Program-made: the position numbers and the translations under genes
Part shown: piece after piece, positions 1-7,936 of the stretch
Position numbering within the stretch: the stretch's first letter is position 1
Layout: every line of letters starts with the position of its first letter
The notes under the pieces: model-generated
Seen by the model: only the letters and a program-made list of their open reading frames with translations
The model's database searches: none
What the model was told of the DNA's origin: nothing
Assembly: GCF_900114845.1 (NCBI RefSeq)
Contig: NZ_FOUK01000001.1
Coordinates: 1,491,436 to 1,555,435 of the forward strand
Source of the DNA: Pimelobacter simplex
Lineage (GTDB): Bacteria > Actinomycetota > Actinomycetes > Propionibacteriales > Nocardioidaceae
Direction: 5' to 3'
Length of the DNA: 64,000 nt

Positions 1-502
1 CGGTGGGCAGCCCGCGGGCGTCGTACGCCGCGGCGATGGCGGCCTGCAGGTCCGGCATCCCGGCAGGGAAGTAGCCGTGCCCGCCGAGGTGGGCCGGCAG
101 GTCGGCCGCGGCCTCGGCGTAGACGGCGGCGATGCCCGGGGGCGCGGTCGCGGCGGCGCAGACCAGGTCGATGACGCCGTTGCCGACGTCGCTGGGCCAC
201 AGCGCGCGGTCGAGCGCCCGGGTCCGGCCGCCGGGCAGCCGGGTGAACGTGCCGGCCCCCTGCCGGGCCTCGGCGTAGGCCGAGTCGCGCAGCACGGCGT
301 AGGCGCGGGTGACGGTGGTGCGCGAGACGCCGAGCGCCTCGGTCAGGTCCCGCTCGCTGGGCAGCCGGGTGCCGTAGCCGATCCGCCCGTCGCCGATCAG
401 CTCGCGCAGCGCGTCGGCCAGGCCGACGTACGCGGGGGAGCGGTCGAAGCCGTCGACCAGGCCAGCGAGCCGGGCGGCGGAGAGCGAAGTGGCCTGCGTC
501 AT
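1..502 (-). CDS. MocR-family (GntR-HTH / PLP aminotransferase-like) regulator, 3' part outside window
   Basis: The minus-strand frame from the ATG at 502 runs off the left edge, so only about 167 residues are seen. Residues ~20-90 form a GntR-type winged helix (SERDLTEALGVSRTTVTRAY). They are followed by the start of a class-I aminotransferase-like fold (HGYFPAGMPDLQAAIAA). This HTH plus aminotransferase order is the MocR/PdxR architecture, in which PLP or an aminoacyl-PLP adduct is sensed. It diverges from a yczE-type gene 62 bp away; MocR-YczE divergent pairs are a known arrangement. The regulator probably controls its neighbour and itself. Family is certain; the effector is unknown. Confidence 0.9.
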   Translation of the reverse strand, partial: MTQATSLSAARLAGLVDGFDRSPAYVGLADALRELIGDGRIGYGTRLPSERDLTEALGVSRTTVTRAYAVLRDSAYAEARQGAGTFTRLPGGRTRALDRALWPSDVGNGVIDLVCAAATAPPGIAAVYAEAAADLPAHLGGHGYFPAGMPDLQAAIAAAYDARGLPT

Positions 503-520
503 GCAGGCCAGTGAATCAGA

Positions 521-545
521 ATTGGCTCTTTTGCGACAGTCCAAT
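521..545. promoter_or_regulatory. Candidate MocR operator/promoter between mocR and yczE
   Basis: The 62-bp gap between the divergent starts holds the inverted repeat ATTGG (521-525) and CCAAT (541-545), separated by 15 bases, in a short AT-richer stretch of otherwise GC-rich DNA. MocR proteins bind direct or inverted repeats in such divergent gaps. On the minus strand TTGGAC lies 17 bp ahead of TTCTGA, a possible mocR promoter. Functional assignment is inferred from position. Confidence 0.4.
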
Positions 546-564
546 CGGCCGCACCCTGGATCTC

Positions 565-1251
565 ATGACCACCGTCCAGCTCGTCGACCTCGGACCGCTC
601 ACCCAGCTGCGCGCGGGGAAGCTGCCCCGTCGCCTCGTGCAGCTGTACGTCGGCCTGTGGCTCTACGGCGTCAGCCTGGCCCTCATGGTGCTCGGCGACA
701 TCGGCCTCGCGCCGTGGGACGTGCTGCACTCCGGCGTGATCCGGCACGTCCCGATCACGCTCGGCCAGGCGGTCGTGGTGTTCAGCTTCATCGTGCTCCT
801 GCTGTGGATCCCGCTGCGCGAGAAGCCCGGCCTCGGCACCATCTCCAACGCGCTCGTCGTCGGCGTCGCCGCCGACGTGACGCTCGGGATGTTCGACGCA
901 CCCGACGCGATGGCGGCCCGGATCGCGCTCATGGTGGGCGGCATCGTGCTGTGCGGGCTGGCCACCGCCCTCTACATCGGCGCCCAGCTCGGACGCGGCC
1001 CGCGCGACGGGCTGATGACCGGCCTCGCCCGACGTACCGGGCTCTCGATCCGGCTGGTCCGGACCGGCATCGAGGTGACCGTCGTGGTGCTCGGCCTGCT
1101 GCTCGGCGGCACGCTCGGACTGGGCACGGTGGCGTACGCGCTCACCATCGGACCCATCGCCCAGTGGATGATGCCGTGGTTCCTCGTCACGCTTCCGGGT
1201 ACCGCGCGGGTCGGTGGGATCCCTGAGCCGGACCCTGAACTTCCTCGCTGA
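565..1251 (+). CDS. YczE-type integral membrane protein
   Basis: A 228-residue, very hydrophobic protein with about five or six predicted membrane segments (for example LWLYGVSLALMVLGDIGLAP near residue 35 and GTISNALVVGVAADVTLGMF near residue 95). The motif GRGPRDGLMTGL is typical of the YczE/YyaS/YitT family. The ATG at 565 is preferred over an in-frame GTG at 511, because the upstream codons overlap the putative operator and look non-coding. Family members next to MocR regulators are thought to be transporters or permease-like proteins, but substrates are unproven. Confidence 0.8.
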   Translation: MTTVQLVDLGPLTQLRAGKLPRRLVQLYVGLWLYGVSLALMVLGDIGLAPWDVLHSGVIRHVPITLGQAVVVFSFIVLLLWIPLREKPGLGTISNALVVGVAADVTLGMFDAPDAMAARIALMVGGIVLCGLATALYIGAQLGRGPRDGLMTGLARRTGLSIRLVRTGIEVTVVVLGLLLGGTLGLGTVAYALTIGPIAQWMMPWFLVTLPGTARVGGIPEPDPELPR

Positions 1252-1278
1252 CCCTGCATGAACGTCGGGTCGGCTGGA

Positions 1279-1284
1279 TAGGCT
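1279..1284 (+). promoter_or_regulatory. Candidate -10 element of the telA-pknG operon (leaderless)
   Basis: TAGGCT lies exactly seven bases before the ATG at 1292, with no Shine-Dalgarno sequence between. This spacing fits transcription starting at the start codon. It would drive the ten-gene operon that follows. No convincing -35 is visible. Confidence 0.45.
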
Positions 1285-1291
1285 CGCTCTC

Positions 1292-2521
1292 ATGACCACC
1301 GACGGTTCCCAGGCTGCCGCCCCCGAGCCCACCCCGCTCGCACCCCCCGAGCCCGTCATCACGCTGACCGCGCCCGAGGCTCCGGCCCCGGTCGTGGAGA
1401 CCCAGGCGCCCAAGATGGCGCCCCAGGTCGAGGCGACGATGGTGCCCGAGCTCGACGCGAAGGTCGACAGCTTCCTGACCTCGCTCACCTCGACCAAGGC
1501 GGGCAGCCCGGAGTTCGCCGCGCAGGCCGAGAACGTCCGCACGATGGGCTCCGCCGACATCCGCAAGGCCGCCGAGACGTCCAACCGGATGCTCGACAAG
1601 CCCGTCTCGGCGCTCAAGCAGGGCGGCATCGCGCAGGGCTCCGACGTCGGCAAGACGCTGCTCGCGCTGCGCCGCACCGTCGAGGACCTCGACCCGGGCC
1701 AGGCCACCGGCGTCAAGAAGTGGTGGGACAAGCTGCCCTTCAACGACAAGGTCGAGGACTACTTCCGCAAGTACCAGTCCTCGCAGAGCCAGCTCAACGG
1801 CATCCTGCACTCGCTGCGCAGCGGCCAGGACGAGCTGACCCGCGACAACGTCGCCCTCAACCTCGAGAAGACCAACCTCTGGTCCGTGATGGGCCGGCTC
1901 AACCAGTACATCTACGTCGCCGAGAAGCTCGACGCCAAGCTCTCCGCCAAGATCGCCGAGCTCGAGCTGAGCGACCCCGAGACGGCCAAGACGCTCTCGC
2001 AGGACGTGCTCTTCTACGTCCGCCAGAAGCACCAGGACCTGCTCACCCAGCTCGCGGTGTCGATCCAGGCCTACCTGGCGATCGACATCATCATCAAGAA
2101 CAACATCGAGCTCATCAAGGGCGTCGACCGGGCCACCACGACCACCATCTCCGCGCTGCGGACCGCGGTCATCGTCGCCCAGGCGCTCAACAACCAGAAG
2201 CTCGTGCTCGACCAGATCACCGCCCTCAACACCACGACGTCGGCGATGATCCAGCGCACCTCCGAGATGCTCAAGGAGAACTCGGCGGCGATCCAGGAGC
2301 AGGCGGCGTCGTCCACGATCGGCATGGAGCAGCTGCAGGCCGCGTTCGCCAACATCTACGCGACCATGGACTCCATCGACGAGTTCAAGCTCAAGGCGCT
2401 CGACAACATGTCGACCACCATCGGCGTCCTCGAGACCGAGGTGCAGAAGTCGAAGGCCTACCTCGAGCGCGTCCAGCAGCACGACGCCCGCAACGCCGCC
2501 GGCACGCTCGACATCGGCTGA
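1292..2521 (+). CDS. telA: TelA/KlaA-family toxic-anion-resistance protein
   Basis: A 409-residue soluble protein. After a Pro/Ala-rich stretch (residues 1-45) it matches the TelA family (PF05816): a long helical protein with the conserved centre LSQDVLFYVRQKHQDLLTQL and the later stretch LKALDNMSTTIGVLE. TelA proteins are linked to tellurite and other stress resistance in ter-type gene clusters, and their biochemical role is unclear. It is the first gene of a tight operon leading to PknG. The membership of TelA next to an AAA+ ATPase, a kinase, a PP2C and a VWA protein recalls ter-type stress systems. No TerD or TerC gene is present here. Confidence 0.85.
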   Translation: MTTDGSQAAAPEPTPLAPPEPVITLTAPEAPAPVVETQAPKMAPQVEATMVPELDAKVDSFLTSLTSTKAGSPEFAAQAENVRTMGSADIRKAAETSNRMLDKPVSALKQGGIAQGSDVGKTLLALRRTVEDLDPGQATGVKKWWDKLPFNDKVEDYFRKYQSSQSQLNGILHSLRSGQDELTRDNVALNLEKTNLWSVMGRLNQYIYVAEKLDAKLSAKIAELELSDPETAKTLSQDVLFYVRQKHQDLLTQLAVSIQAYLAIDIIIKNNIELIKGVDRATTTTISALRTAVIVAQALNNQKLVLDQITALNTTTSAMIQRTSEMLKENSAAIQEQAASSTIGMEQLQAAFANIYATMDSIDEFKLKALDNMSTTIGVLETEVQKSKAYLERVQQHDARNAAGTLDIG

Positions 2522-2534
2522 CCAGAGGCATCGG

Positions 2535-3056
2535 GTGGGGTTGAAGACGTGGTGGCGCCGCCGCGCTGGGGGCGGCGCTCCGGACGAGGCGGCGTACGTC
2601 GTACCCGCGCCGCCGACCGAGCAGGACATCCGGGCTGCGCTCAACCAGGTCTACGCGATGCTGCGTGAGGCCAATGCGCCGCCGGTGGTCGTCTCGCGGG
2701 TGGAGCGCATCGCGCGCACCATCAACCAGACCCTGCCGCGGATCAGCCAGCTCGGGCTCGGCAGCGAAGAGGGCTACTCGGTCGTGGCGACCGCGACCGA
2801 CTACCTCCCCGAGGCGCTGCAGTCCTACCTCCGGCTGCCGCGCGACTGGGCCGACACCCGGCCGATCGACGGCCCCAAGACGGCACTGCTCATCCTGATC
2901 GAGGCGCTCGAGCTGCTCGGCGTGACGATGGACCAGATCCTCGACGCGGCCAACCGTGCCGACGCCCAGGCGCTCATCGCCCACACCCGCTTCCTCGACG
3001 CCAAGTTCGGCCACTCCTCCTCGGGCGGCCCCGACCTCACGCTAGGAACCCCATGA
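2535..3056 (+). CDS. Conserved hypothetical protein between TelA and AAA+ ATPase
   Basis: A 173-residue acidic helical protein starting at GTG 2535, 13 bp after telA. It has a basic start (MGLKTWWRRR), no signal peptide and no membrane segment. The middle part (INQTLPRISQLGLGSEEGYS, residues ~56-75, and LPEALQSYLRLPRDW) looks conserved and resembles uncharacterised proteins found beside TelA. The stop overlaps the next start by ATGA, so it is co-translated with the AAA+ protein and is likely its partner or a TelA partner. No catalytic motif is seen. Confidence 0.75.
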   Translation: MGLKTWWRRRAGGGAPDEAAYVVPAPPTEQDIRAALNQVYAMLREANAPPVVVSRVERIARTINQTLPRISQLGLGSEEGYSVVATATDYLPEALQSYLRLPRDWADTRPIDGPKTALLILIEALELLGVTMDQILDAANRADAQALIAHTRFLDAKFGHSSSGGPDLTLGTP

Positions 3057-4597
3057 CCTCCCTCGCCGACGCCCTCGACGCGCTCGTCGCCGCGGCCCGC
3101 AAGGCCGGGCTGGACGAGGCCGCCGCGCGTGCCGAGGGAGAGGCCGTCGCGGCCACCGTCTCCGAGCGCTCCCGCGGCGCCTTCGTCGACTGGTGCGCCC
3201 AGACCGGGCGCGAGCGCTCGGCCGAGGAGCACATGCTCGCCGCCAAGCGCGGCAACCGGTTCCGCGCCGGCCCGACCCCGCTGATGGCCTCGCTGCTGCT
3301 CGCCAAGTCGGCCGAGTCCGCCGACTACGCCGGCGCACTCGCCGACGTCGCGCTGGCCGGCTCGGCGCTCGGCGAGCCCGGCCCGGACGCCGTCGGCGCC
3401 GCCACCACGGTGACCACCGCCCAGCTCGGGGGCTCGCCGGCGTCCGCCTCGCTGACGCCGTCGTCCGCCGCGCCGGGCGCGTTCGACCTGCCCCCGCGCC
3501 AGCCGGTGCCGGGGCTCGGCGACCAGGTGCTCGACCAGGTGCGCCGGGTCGGAGACCAGGTCCGCCGCCAGCTCGGTGCCCTCAACGGCGCCGCGCCCGG
3601 CTCGTCGCCGGTGACCGACGAGCCCGCGGGCGCGGGCGACGCACCGCCCGCCGCCGACGGCGTCCAGACCCAGGCGGCCGAACCGGCCACCCCGCCCGCC
3701 GAGGAGGCGAAGCCCGACGAGCCGGTCAAGACGGTCGAGGAGCTCCTCGCCGAGCTCGACGCGCTGATCGGCCTGGCCGACGTGAAGGCCGAGATCCACC
3801 GCCAGGCCGCCGTCCTGCGGATCGAGGGGCTGCGCAAGAAGGCCGGCCTCGAGTCGCCGACCATCACCCGGCACCTCGTCTTCAACGGCAACCCCGGCAC
3901 CGGCAAGACCACGGTCGCGCGCCTGGTCGCCGGCATCTACCGCGCCCTCGGGCTGCTCTCCAAGGGACAGCTCGTCGAGGTCGACCGCTCCGAGCTCGTC
4001 GCCGGCTACCTCGGCCAGACCGCCGCGAAGACCGTCGAGGTCGTCAAGTCCGCCGAGGGCGGCGTCCTCTTCATCGACGAGGCCTACTCGCTCTCCGGCG
4101 ACCAGTACGGCAAGGAGGCGATCGACACCCTCGTCAAGGAGATGGAGGACAAGCGCGACGACCTCGTCGTCATCGTCGCCGGCTACCCGCTGCCGATGGC
4201 GATCTTCATATCCGAGAACCCCGGCCTCGAGAGCCGCTTCCGCACCACCATCGACTTCGCCGACTACACCGACGACGAGCTCGCCGCCATCTTCGCCTCC
4301 ATGGTCGGCGCCGCCGACTACGACGCCGGCGAGCCGGTCCTGGCCCGGCTCCGCGAGATCCTCGCCGGTACCGAGCGCGGCCCCTCGTTCGGCAACGCGC
4401 GGTTCGTCCGCAACCTCATGGAGGCCGCCATCGGCCACCACGCCTGGCGCCTGCGCGACATCGCCGAGCCCACCCTCGACGAGCTGCGCACCCTGCTGCC
4501 CGAGGACCTCGCCTCCGACACCGACCTCGAGCCGCCCGCCGAGGTCCCCCCGACCGAGCCGGTCGACCCGTTCCCCGCCCCTGAGGAGGAGTCGTGA
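3053..4597 (+). CDS. CbbX/SpoVK-type AAA+ ATPase with N-terminal extension
   Basis: A 514-residue protein. Residues 1-235 form a helical region and a Pro/Ala-rich linker. Residues ~240-480 are an AAA+ module with Walker A at 279-287 (GNPGTGKTT, K285), Walker B at 338-343 (VLFIDE) and an arginine-finger-like stretch ENPGLESRFRTT. The family includes the Rubisco activase CbbX, SpoVK and the EccA ATPases of type VII secretion, which remodel partner proteins. No Rubisco or ESX gene lies nearby. The target is more likely another product of this operon. It overlaps the previous gene by 4 bp and the next by 4 bp (GTGA). Confidence 0.88.
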   Translation: MTSLADALDALVAAARKAGLDEAAARAEGEAVAATVSERSRGAFVDWCAQTGRERSAEEHMLAAKRGNRFRAGPTPLMASLLLAKSAESADYAGALADVALAGSALGEPGPDAVGAATTVTTAQLGGSPASASLTPSSAAPGAFDLPPRQPVPGLGDQVLDQVRRVGDQVRRQLGALNGAAPGSSPVTDEPAGAGDAPPAADGVQTQAAEPATPPAEEAKPDEPVKTVEELLAELDALIGLADVKAEIHRQAAVLRIEGLRKKAGLESPTITRHLVFNGNPGTGKTTVARLVAGIYRALGLLSKGQLVEVDRSELVAGYLGQTAAKTVEVVKSAEGGVLFIDEAYSLSGDQYGKEAIDTLVKEMEDKRDDLVVIVAGYPLPMAIFISENPGLESRFRTTIDFADYTDDELAAIFASMVGAADYDAGEPVLARLREILAGTERGPSFGNARFVRNLMEAAIGHHAWRLRDIAEPTLDELRTLLPEDLASDTDLEPPAEVPPTEPVDPFPAPEEES

Positions 4598-5880
4598 GCC
4601 AGACCGCCACCCCCCAGGCGGCCCCGCCGCCCCCACCGCCGTCCGCCGCCGTCGCGGCACCGGCCCCGGTGCCGGCCACCACAGCGGTCGCGCAGGCCGA
4701 GCCGTCGTACGTCGACACGCCGGCGCTGCTCAACCGCTGGCAGCTCATCGGGATGAGCGTCGCCATCGTCTTCGGGCTGGTCAGCGCGCTCGTGCAGTTC
4801 GTGGGCTGGCAGGCCGACGGGCGGGCGGCGGCCGACACCGAGCAGCTGCTGCGGGTCCAGGGCATCAAGACCTCCCTGCTCAGCGCCGACGCCACCGCGA
4901 CCAACGCGTTCCTCCGCGGCGGGCTCGAGGACGCCGCGCAGCGCACGAAGTACGACGAGGCGATCGAGTCCGTGCTGAAAGGCATCGCCACTGCGGCCGA
5001 CGCCCAGCCGGCCGACCGCGCCGCGCTGGAACAGCTCAACGTCAAGGTCACCGACTACACCACCGCCGTCGCCCAGGCCCGCGACAACAACCGGCAGGGC
5101 TTCCCGATCGGTGCCGAGTACCTCAGCGGCGCCAGCGTCGCGCTCCGTGCCGACGGCAACGCGATCCCGATCCTCGATGCGCTGGTGAAGTCCAACCAGC
5201 AGCGCGCGGAGGACGCGATGGGAGGCCAGCACCCGTTCTGGCTGCTGCTCCTCGGCGTCGTCGCGCTCGGCGTGCTCTTCTGGCTCAACCGCGAGCTGGC
5301 CCAGCGGTTCCGGCGGCGGATCAACAAGGGCATCGCGATCGCCGCGCTCATCGTCCTCGGCGTGACGCTGGTGACGGTGGTCGGCGCCTGGATCCGGGAC
5401 AGCTCCAACGACAGCCTGCGCGAGGGAGAGTTCGCCAAGGCGGTGGCCGAGGCCGACGCGCGCACCGAGGGCAACGACGCCAAGGCCAACGAGAGCCTCC
5501 GGCTGATCAAGCGGGGCTCCGGCACGACCTACGAGGACAACTGGCAGGCCTCCGCCGACAAGGTGGCCGCGTCCGGAACCAGCTCGCTCAGCGACTGGAA
5601 GGCCTACGCCGCGACGCACGCGGACATCAAGAAGCTCGACGACGACGGCAACTGGGAGCAGGCGCGCAAGCTCGCCCTCGGGCAGAGCGTCACCGACTTC
5701 GGCAAGTTCGACGAGGCAGCCAAGGCGGCCGCGACGAAGAACGGCGACTCGGCGGCCGAGGACCTGCGCAGCGGGCGGTCGCTCGCGCTCATCCTGAGCG
5801 GGCTCACGATCCTGCTCGGCATCGCCGCATCGGTGTTTCTCTCCCGAGGAATCGGTGAGCGACGGAGGGAGTTCTCATGA
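4594..5880 (+). CDS. glnX: GlnX-like four-helix membrane sensor protein
   Basis: A 428-residue protein starting at GTG 4594, behind a strong Shine-Dalgarno (GAGGAGGAG, 4583-4591). A Pro/Ala-rich cytoplasmic start (1-45) is followed by a membrane helix (~50-72), an outside domain (~75-210), two helices (~214-234 and ~247-268), a second outside domain and a last helix (~395-417). Position immediately before a GlnH-like lipoprotein and upstream of PknG matches the glnX-glnH-pknG operon of mycobacteria and corynebacteria. There GlnX passes the ligand signal from GlnH across the membrane to PknG. Assignment rests on topology and gene order; sequence identity to GlnX was not measured. Confidence 0.75.
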   Translation: MSQTATPQAAPPPPPPSAAVAAPAPVPATTAVAQAEPSYVDTPALLNRWQLIGMSVAIVFGLVSALVQFVGWQADGRAAADTEQLLRVQGIKTSLLSADATATNAFLRGGLEDAAQRTKYDEAIESVLKGIATAADAQPADRAALEQLNVKVTDYTTAVAQARDNNRQGFPIGAEYLSGASVALRADGNAIPILDALVKSNQQRAEDAMGGQHPFWLLLLGVVALGVLFWLNRELAQRFRRRINKGIAIAALIVLGVTLVTVVGAWIRDSSNDSLREGEFAKAVAEADARTEGNDAKANESLRLIKRGSGTTYEDNWQASADKVAASGTSSLSDWKAYAATHADIKKLDDDGNWEQARKLALGQSVTDFGKFDEAAKAAATKNGDSAAEDLRSGRSLALILSGLTILLGIAASVFLSRGIGERRREFS

Positions 5881-6806
5881 GCCGGTCCCGGACCCTGGCC
5901 GCGACCCTGGCTGCCGCAGCCGTCCTGCTCGCCGCCTGCGGGTACGACGCGACGCCGGTGCCGAAGGCCCAGCCCGCCGAGCCGAAGGCGGCGTCCTCCT
6001 CGGAGCCGGTCCAGTGCGACAACCCCACGCAGTCCTACGCACCGAGCAACGACCGGGCCAAGGCTGTCGCCGAGCTGAAGAACAAGGGGCGGCTGGTCGT
6101 CGGCGTCTCGGGCGACACGTTCCAGATGGGCTTCAGCGACCCGGTCGACGGTGAGCTCAAGGGCTTCGACATCGAGTTCGCGAAGGCCATCGCCAAGGCG
6201 CTGGGGGTGACCCTCGACCTGCGCGTCATCTCGGCCGCCGATCGCACGGAGCTCCTCAAGAACGGCACCATCGACATGGTGGCGCGCAACATGACAGTCA
6301 ACTGCGAGCGCTGGGAGCAGGTCGCCTTCTCGTCGGTCTACTACAACGCGACCCAGAAGGTCCTGGTCCGCAGGGACCAGGCCGCGAGCTACCAGGGCCC
6401 GGAGAGCCTCTCCGGCAAGAAGGTCTGTGCACCCACGGCCACGACCAGCCTCGCCCGCATCACCGAGGTCGCACCAGGCGCCGAGCCGGTCGGTGCCAGC
6501 AACCACACCGGCTGCCTGATCCTGTTCCAGAAGGGCGACGTCGACGCGATCACCGGCGACGACACCGTGCTGGCCGGTCTCGCCGCGCAGGACCCCTACG
6601 CGGTCGTGCCTCCCCAGCAGACCAAGCTCTCCGACGAGCCCTACGGCCTGGCCTTCAACGAGGACGCCGTCGACCTGGTCCGGTTCGCCAACTCGGTGCT
6701 GCAGCAGATGCGCACCGACGGCGAGTGGCAGGACGCCTACGCGACCTGGCTGAAGCCCTACCTCAAGGTCGACACCGCGCCACCTGCCCCCGCGTACGGC
6801 CGGTGA
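5877..6806 (+). CDS. glnH: GlnH-like amino-acid-binding lipoprotein
   Basis: A 309-residue extracytoplasmic solute-binding protein of family 3. The signal peptide ends in a lipobox (LLAAC, lipidated C21). The mature part has the typical start of lobe I (GRLVVGVSGDTFQMGFSDP) and FDIEFAKAIAKALGV. There are four or more cysteines, which may form disulfides. No ABC permease or ATPase gene is near, so it is probably a sensor, not part of an importer. In mycobacteria GlnH binds Asp/Glu/Asn and signals through GlnX to PknG. It overlaps glnX by ATGA and the next gene by GTGA. Confidence 0.87.
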   Translation: MSRSRTLAATLAAAAVLLAACGYDATPVPKAQPAEPKAASSSEPVQCDNPTQSYAPSNDRAKAVAELKNKGRLVVGVSGDTFQMGFSDPVDGELKGFDIEFAKAIAKALGVTLDLRVISAADRTELLKNGTIDMVARNMTVNCERWEQVAFSSVYYNATQKVLVRRDQAASYQGPESLSGKKVCAPTATTSLARITEVAPGAEPVGASNHTGCLILFQKGDVDAITGDDTVLAGLAAQDPYAVVPPQQTKLSDEPYGLAFNEDAVDLVRFANSVLQQMRTDGEWQDAYATWLKPYLKVDTAPPAPAYGR

Positions 6807-7936
6807 CCGTGGACCTGGCCACCATGACCACCACCGCACCCACCGCTCCCGGCAAGCTCGGGGACGCGCTGGACCCTGCGGCGATCCAGGCCTACCTCGG
6901 CGAGCTCGACACCTGGCTCCGGGTACGACGCTCCGAGCTCGACGAGCTCGACCAGGCCGCGCTGGCGGCCGGTCGCGGGGGTGAGCTGGCGGGGGACATG
7001 TCGCTGGCGCTGGCGCTGTGGAAGGCGATCTCGGACCGCTACCAGCTGGTCTTCGCGACCTGGGACGGCGGCCGGGTGCTGCAGCAGGAGCGGGAGCGGA
7101 TCTCGGCGCTGATCTGGGGCCGGCTCGACGGGGCGACCGAGCTGCCGGGTGGGCTGGCGGTGTCGCTGCCGGAGGCGGGGCGGCTGTGCGACGCGCTGAC
7201 CGGGCAGCTGCGGAGCCGGCTGTCGCTGGTGCCGGGTGCCGACGCCCAGGCGGCGCGGATCCGGGAGCTGCGGGCGCAGCTGGAGCGGATCCGCGACCAG
7301 GTCGGGCTCGAGCCGGCGATCAGCCGCGACGGCGCGATCCAGCGGCTGGCCGAGCTGATGTCGCGGCTCGAGGGGATCACGGCCAAGGCCGAGCGCGGCG
7401 GCGACGTCGGGGGAATGCTCGGGCCGATCGAGACCGAGGCGACGACGTTCGAGCGCGACCTCATCGTCGGCAACGCCCGCCGCCGCGACGCGCGCGACCA
7501 GGTGATCTCGGCGCGCGAGCTGCGGGCCGACCTCGAAGCGCGGGAGGCGGCGCTGCAGAAGCTCGCCGAGACCTGCGTGGCGACCGTCGACCCGGCGCCG
7601 CGCTACGCCGTCCCGGACGTCGGCGCGCTCGGCCCGGTGCCGGTGACGCCCGACGCGATCGGCCCCTACCTGCAGCGGCTCGACCGGGTCTCGCAGGCGC
7701 TCGAGATCGCCCAGCACGCCTATGCCGCGGCGCTCGAGGAGCACCAGCAGCTCGTCGGCCTGCTCGAGGCGTACGTCGCCAAGGCGCGCGCCGCGGGCGT
7801 GGCCGACCACCCCGACCTCGCCGCGAGCGAGCAGGCCGCCCGCGCGGTCCTGGCCCGCTCGCCCGCACCGATGAGCGTCGCCCAGCAGCTCGTCACGACG
7901 TACCAGACCTGGTTGATCAAGGAGACCACCCCATGA
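6803..7936 (+). CDS. Coiled-coil protein of unknown function between GlnH and PknG
   Basis: A 377-residue soluble, mostly helical protein. The GTG at 6803 is chosen because it forms a GTGA overlap with the glnH stop; an upstream in-frame ATG would overlap glnH by 80 bp. Regions ~145-260 (AQAARIRELRAQLERIRDQV; SARELRADLEAREAALQKLA) have heptad-like patterns of long coiled coils. No enzyme motif, signal peptide or membrane helix is present. Co-translation with GlnH and PknG (4-bp overlaps on both sides) suggests a scaffold or adaptor for the kinase. It is absent from the three-gene mycobacterial operon. Confidence 0.72.
   Translation: MTVDLATMTTTAPTAPGKLGDALDPAAIQAYLGELDTWLRVRRSELDELDQAALAAGRGGELAGDMSLALALWKAISDRYQLVFATWDGGRVLQQERERISALIWGRLDGATELPGGLAVSLPEAGRLCDALTGQLRSRLSLVPGADAQAARIRELRAQLERIRDQVGLEPAISRDGAIQRLAELMSRLEGITAKAERGGDVGGMLGPIETEATTFERDLIVGNARRRDARDQVISARELRADLEAREAALQKLAETCVATVDPAPRYAVPDVGALGPVPVTPDAIGPYLQRLDRVSQALEIAQHAYAAALEEHQQLVGLLEAYVAKARAAGVADHPDLAASEQAARAVLARSPAPMSVAQQLVTTYQTWLIKETTP

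Noticed and set aside
7018..7932. N-terminal extension of PknG by about 300 codons
   Set aside because: The extra codons lie inside the coiled-coil gene in another frame and read as Arg/Ala-rich noise. The ATG at 7933 has the ATGA overlap and starts the zinc ribbon directly.
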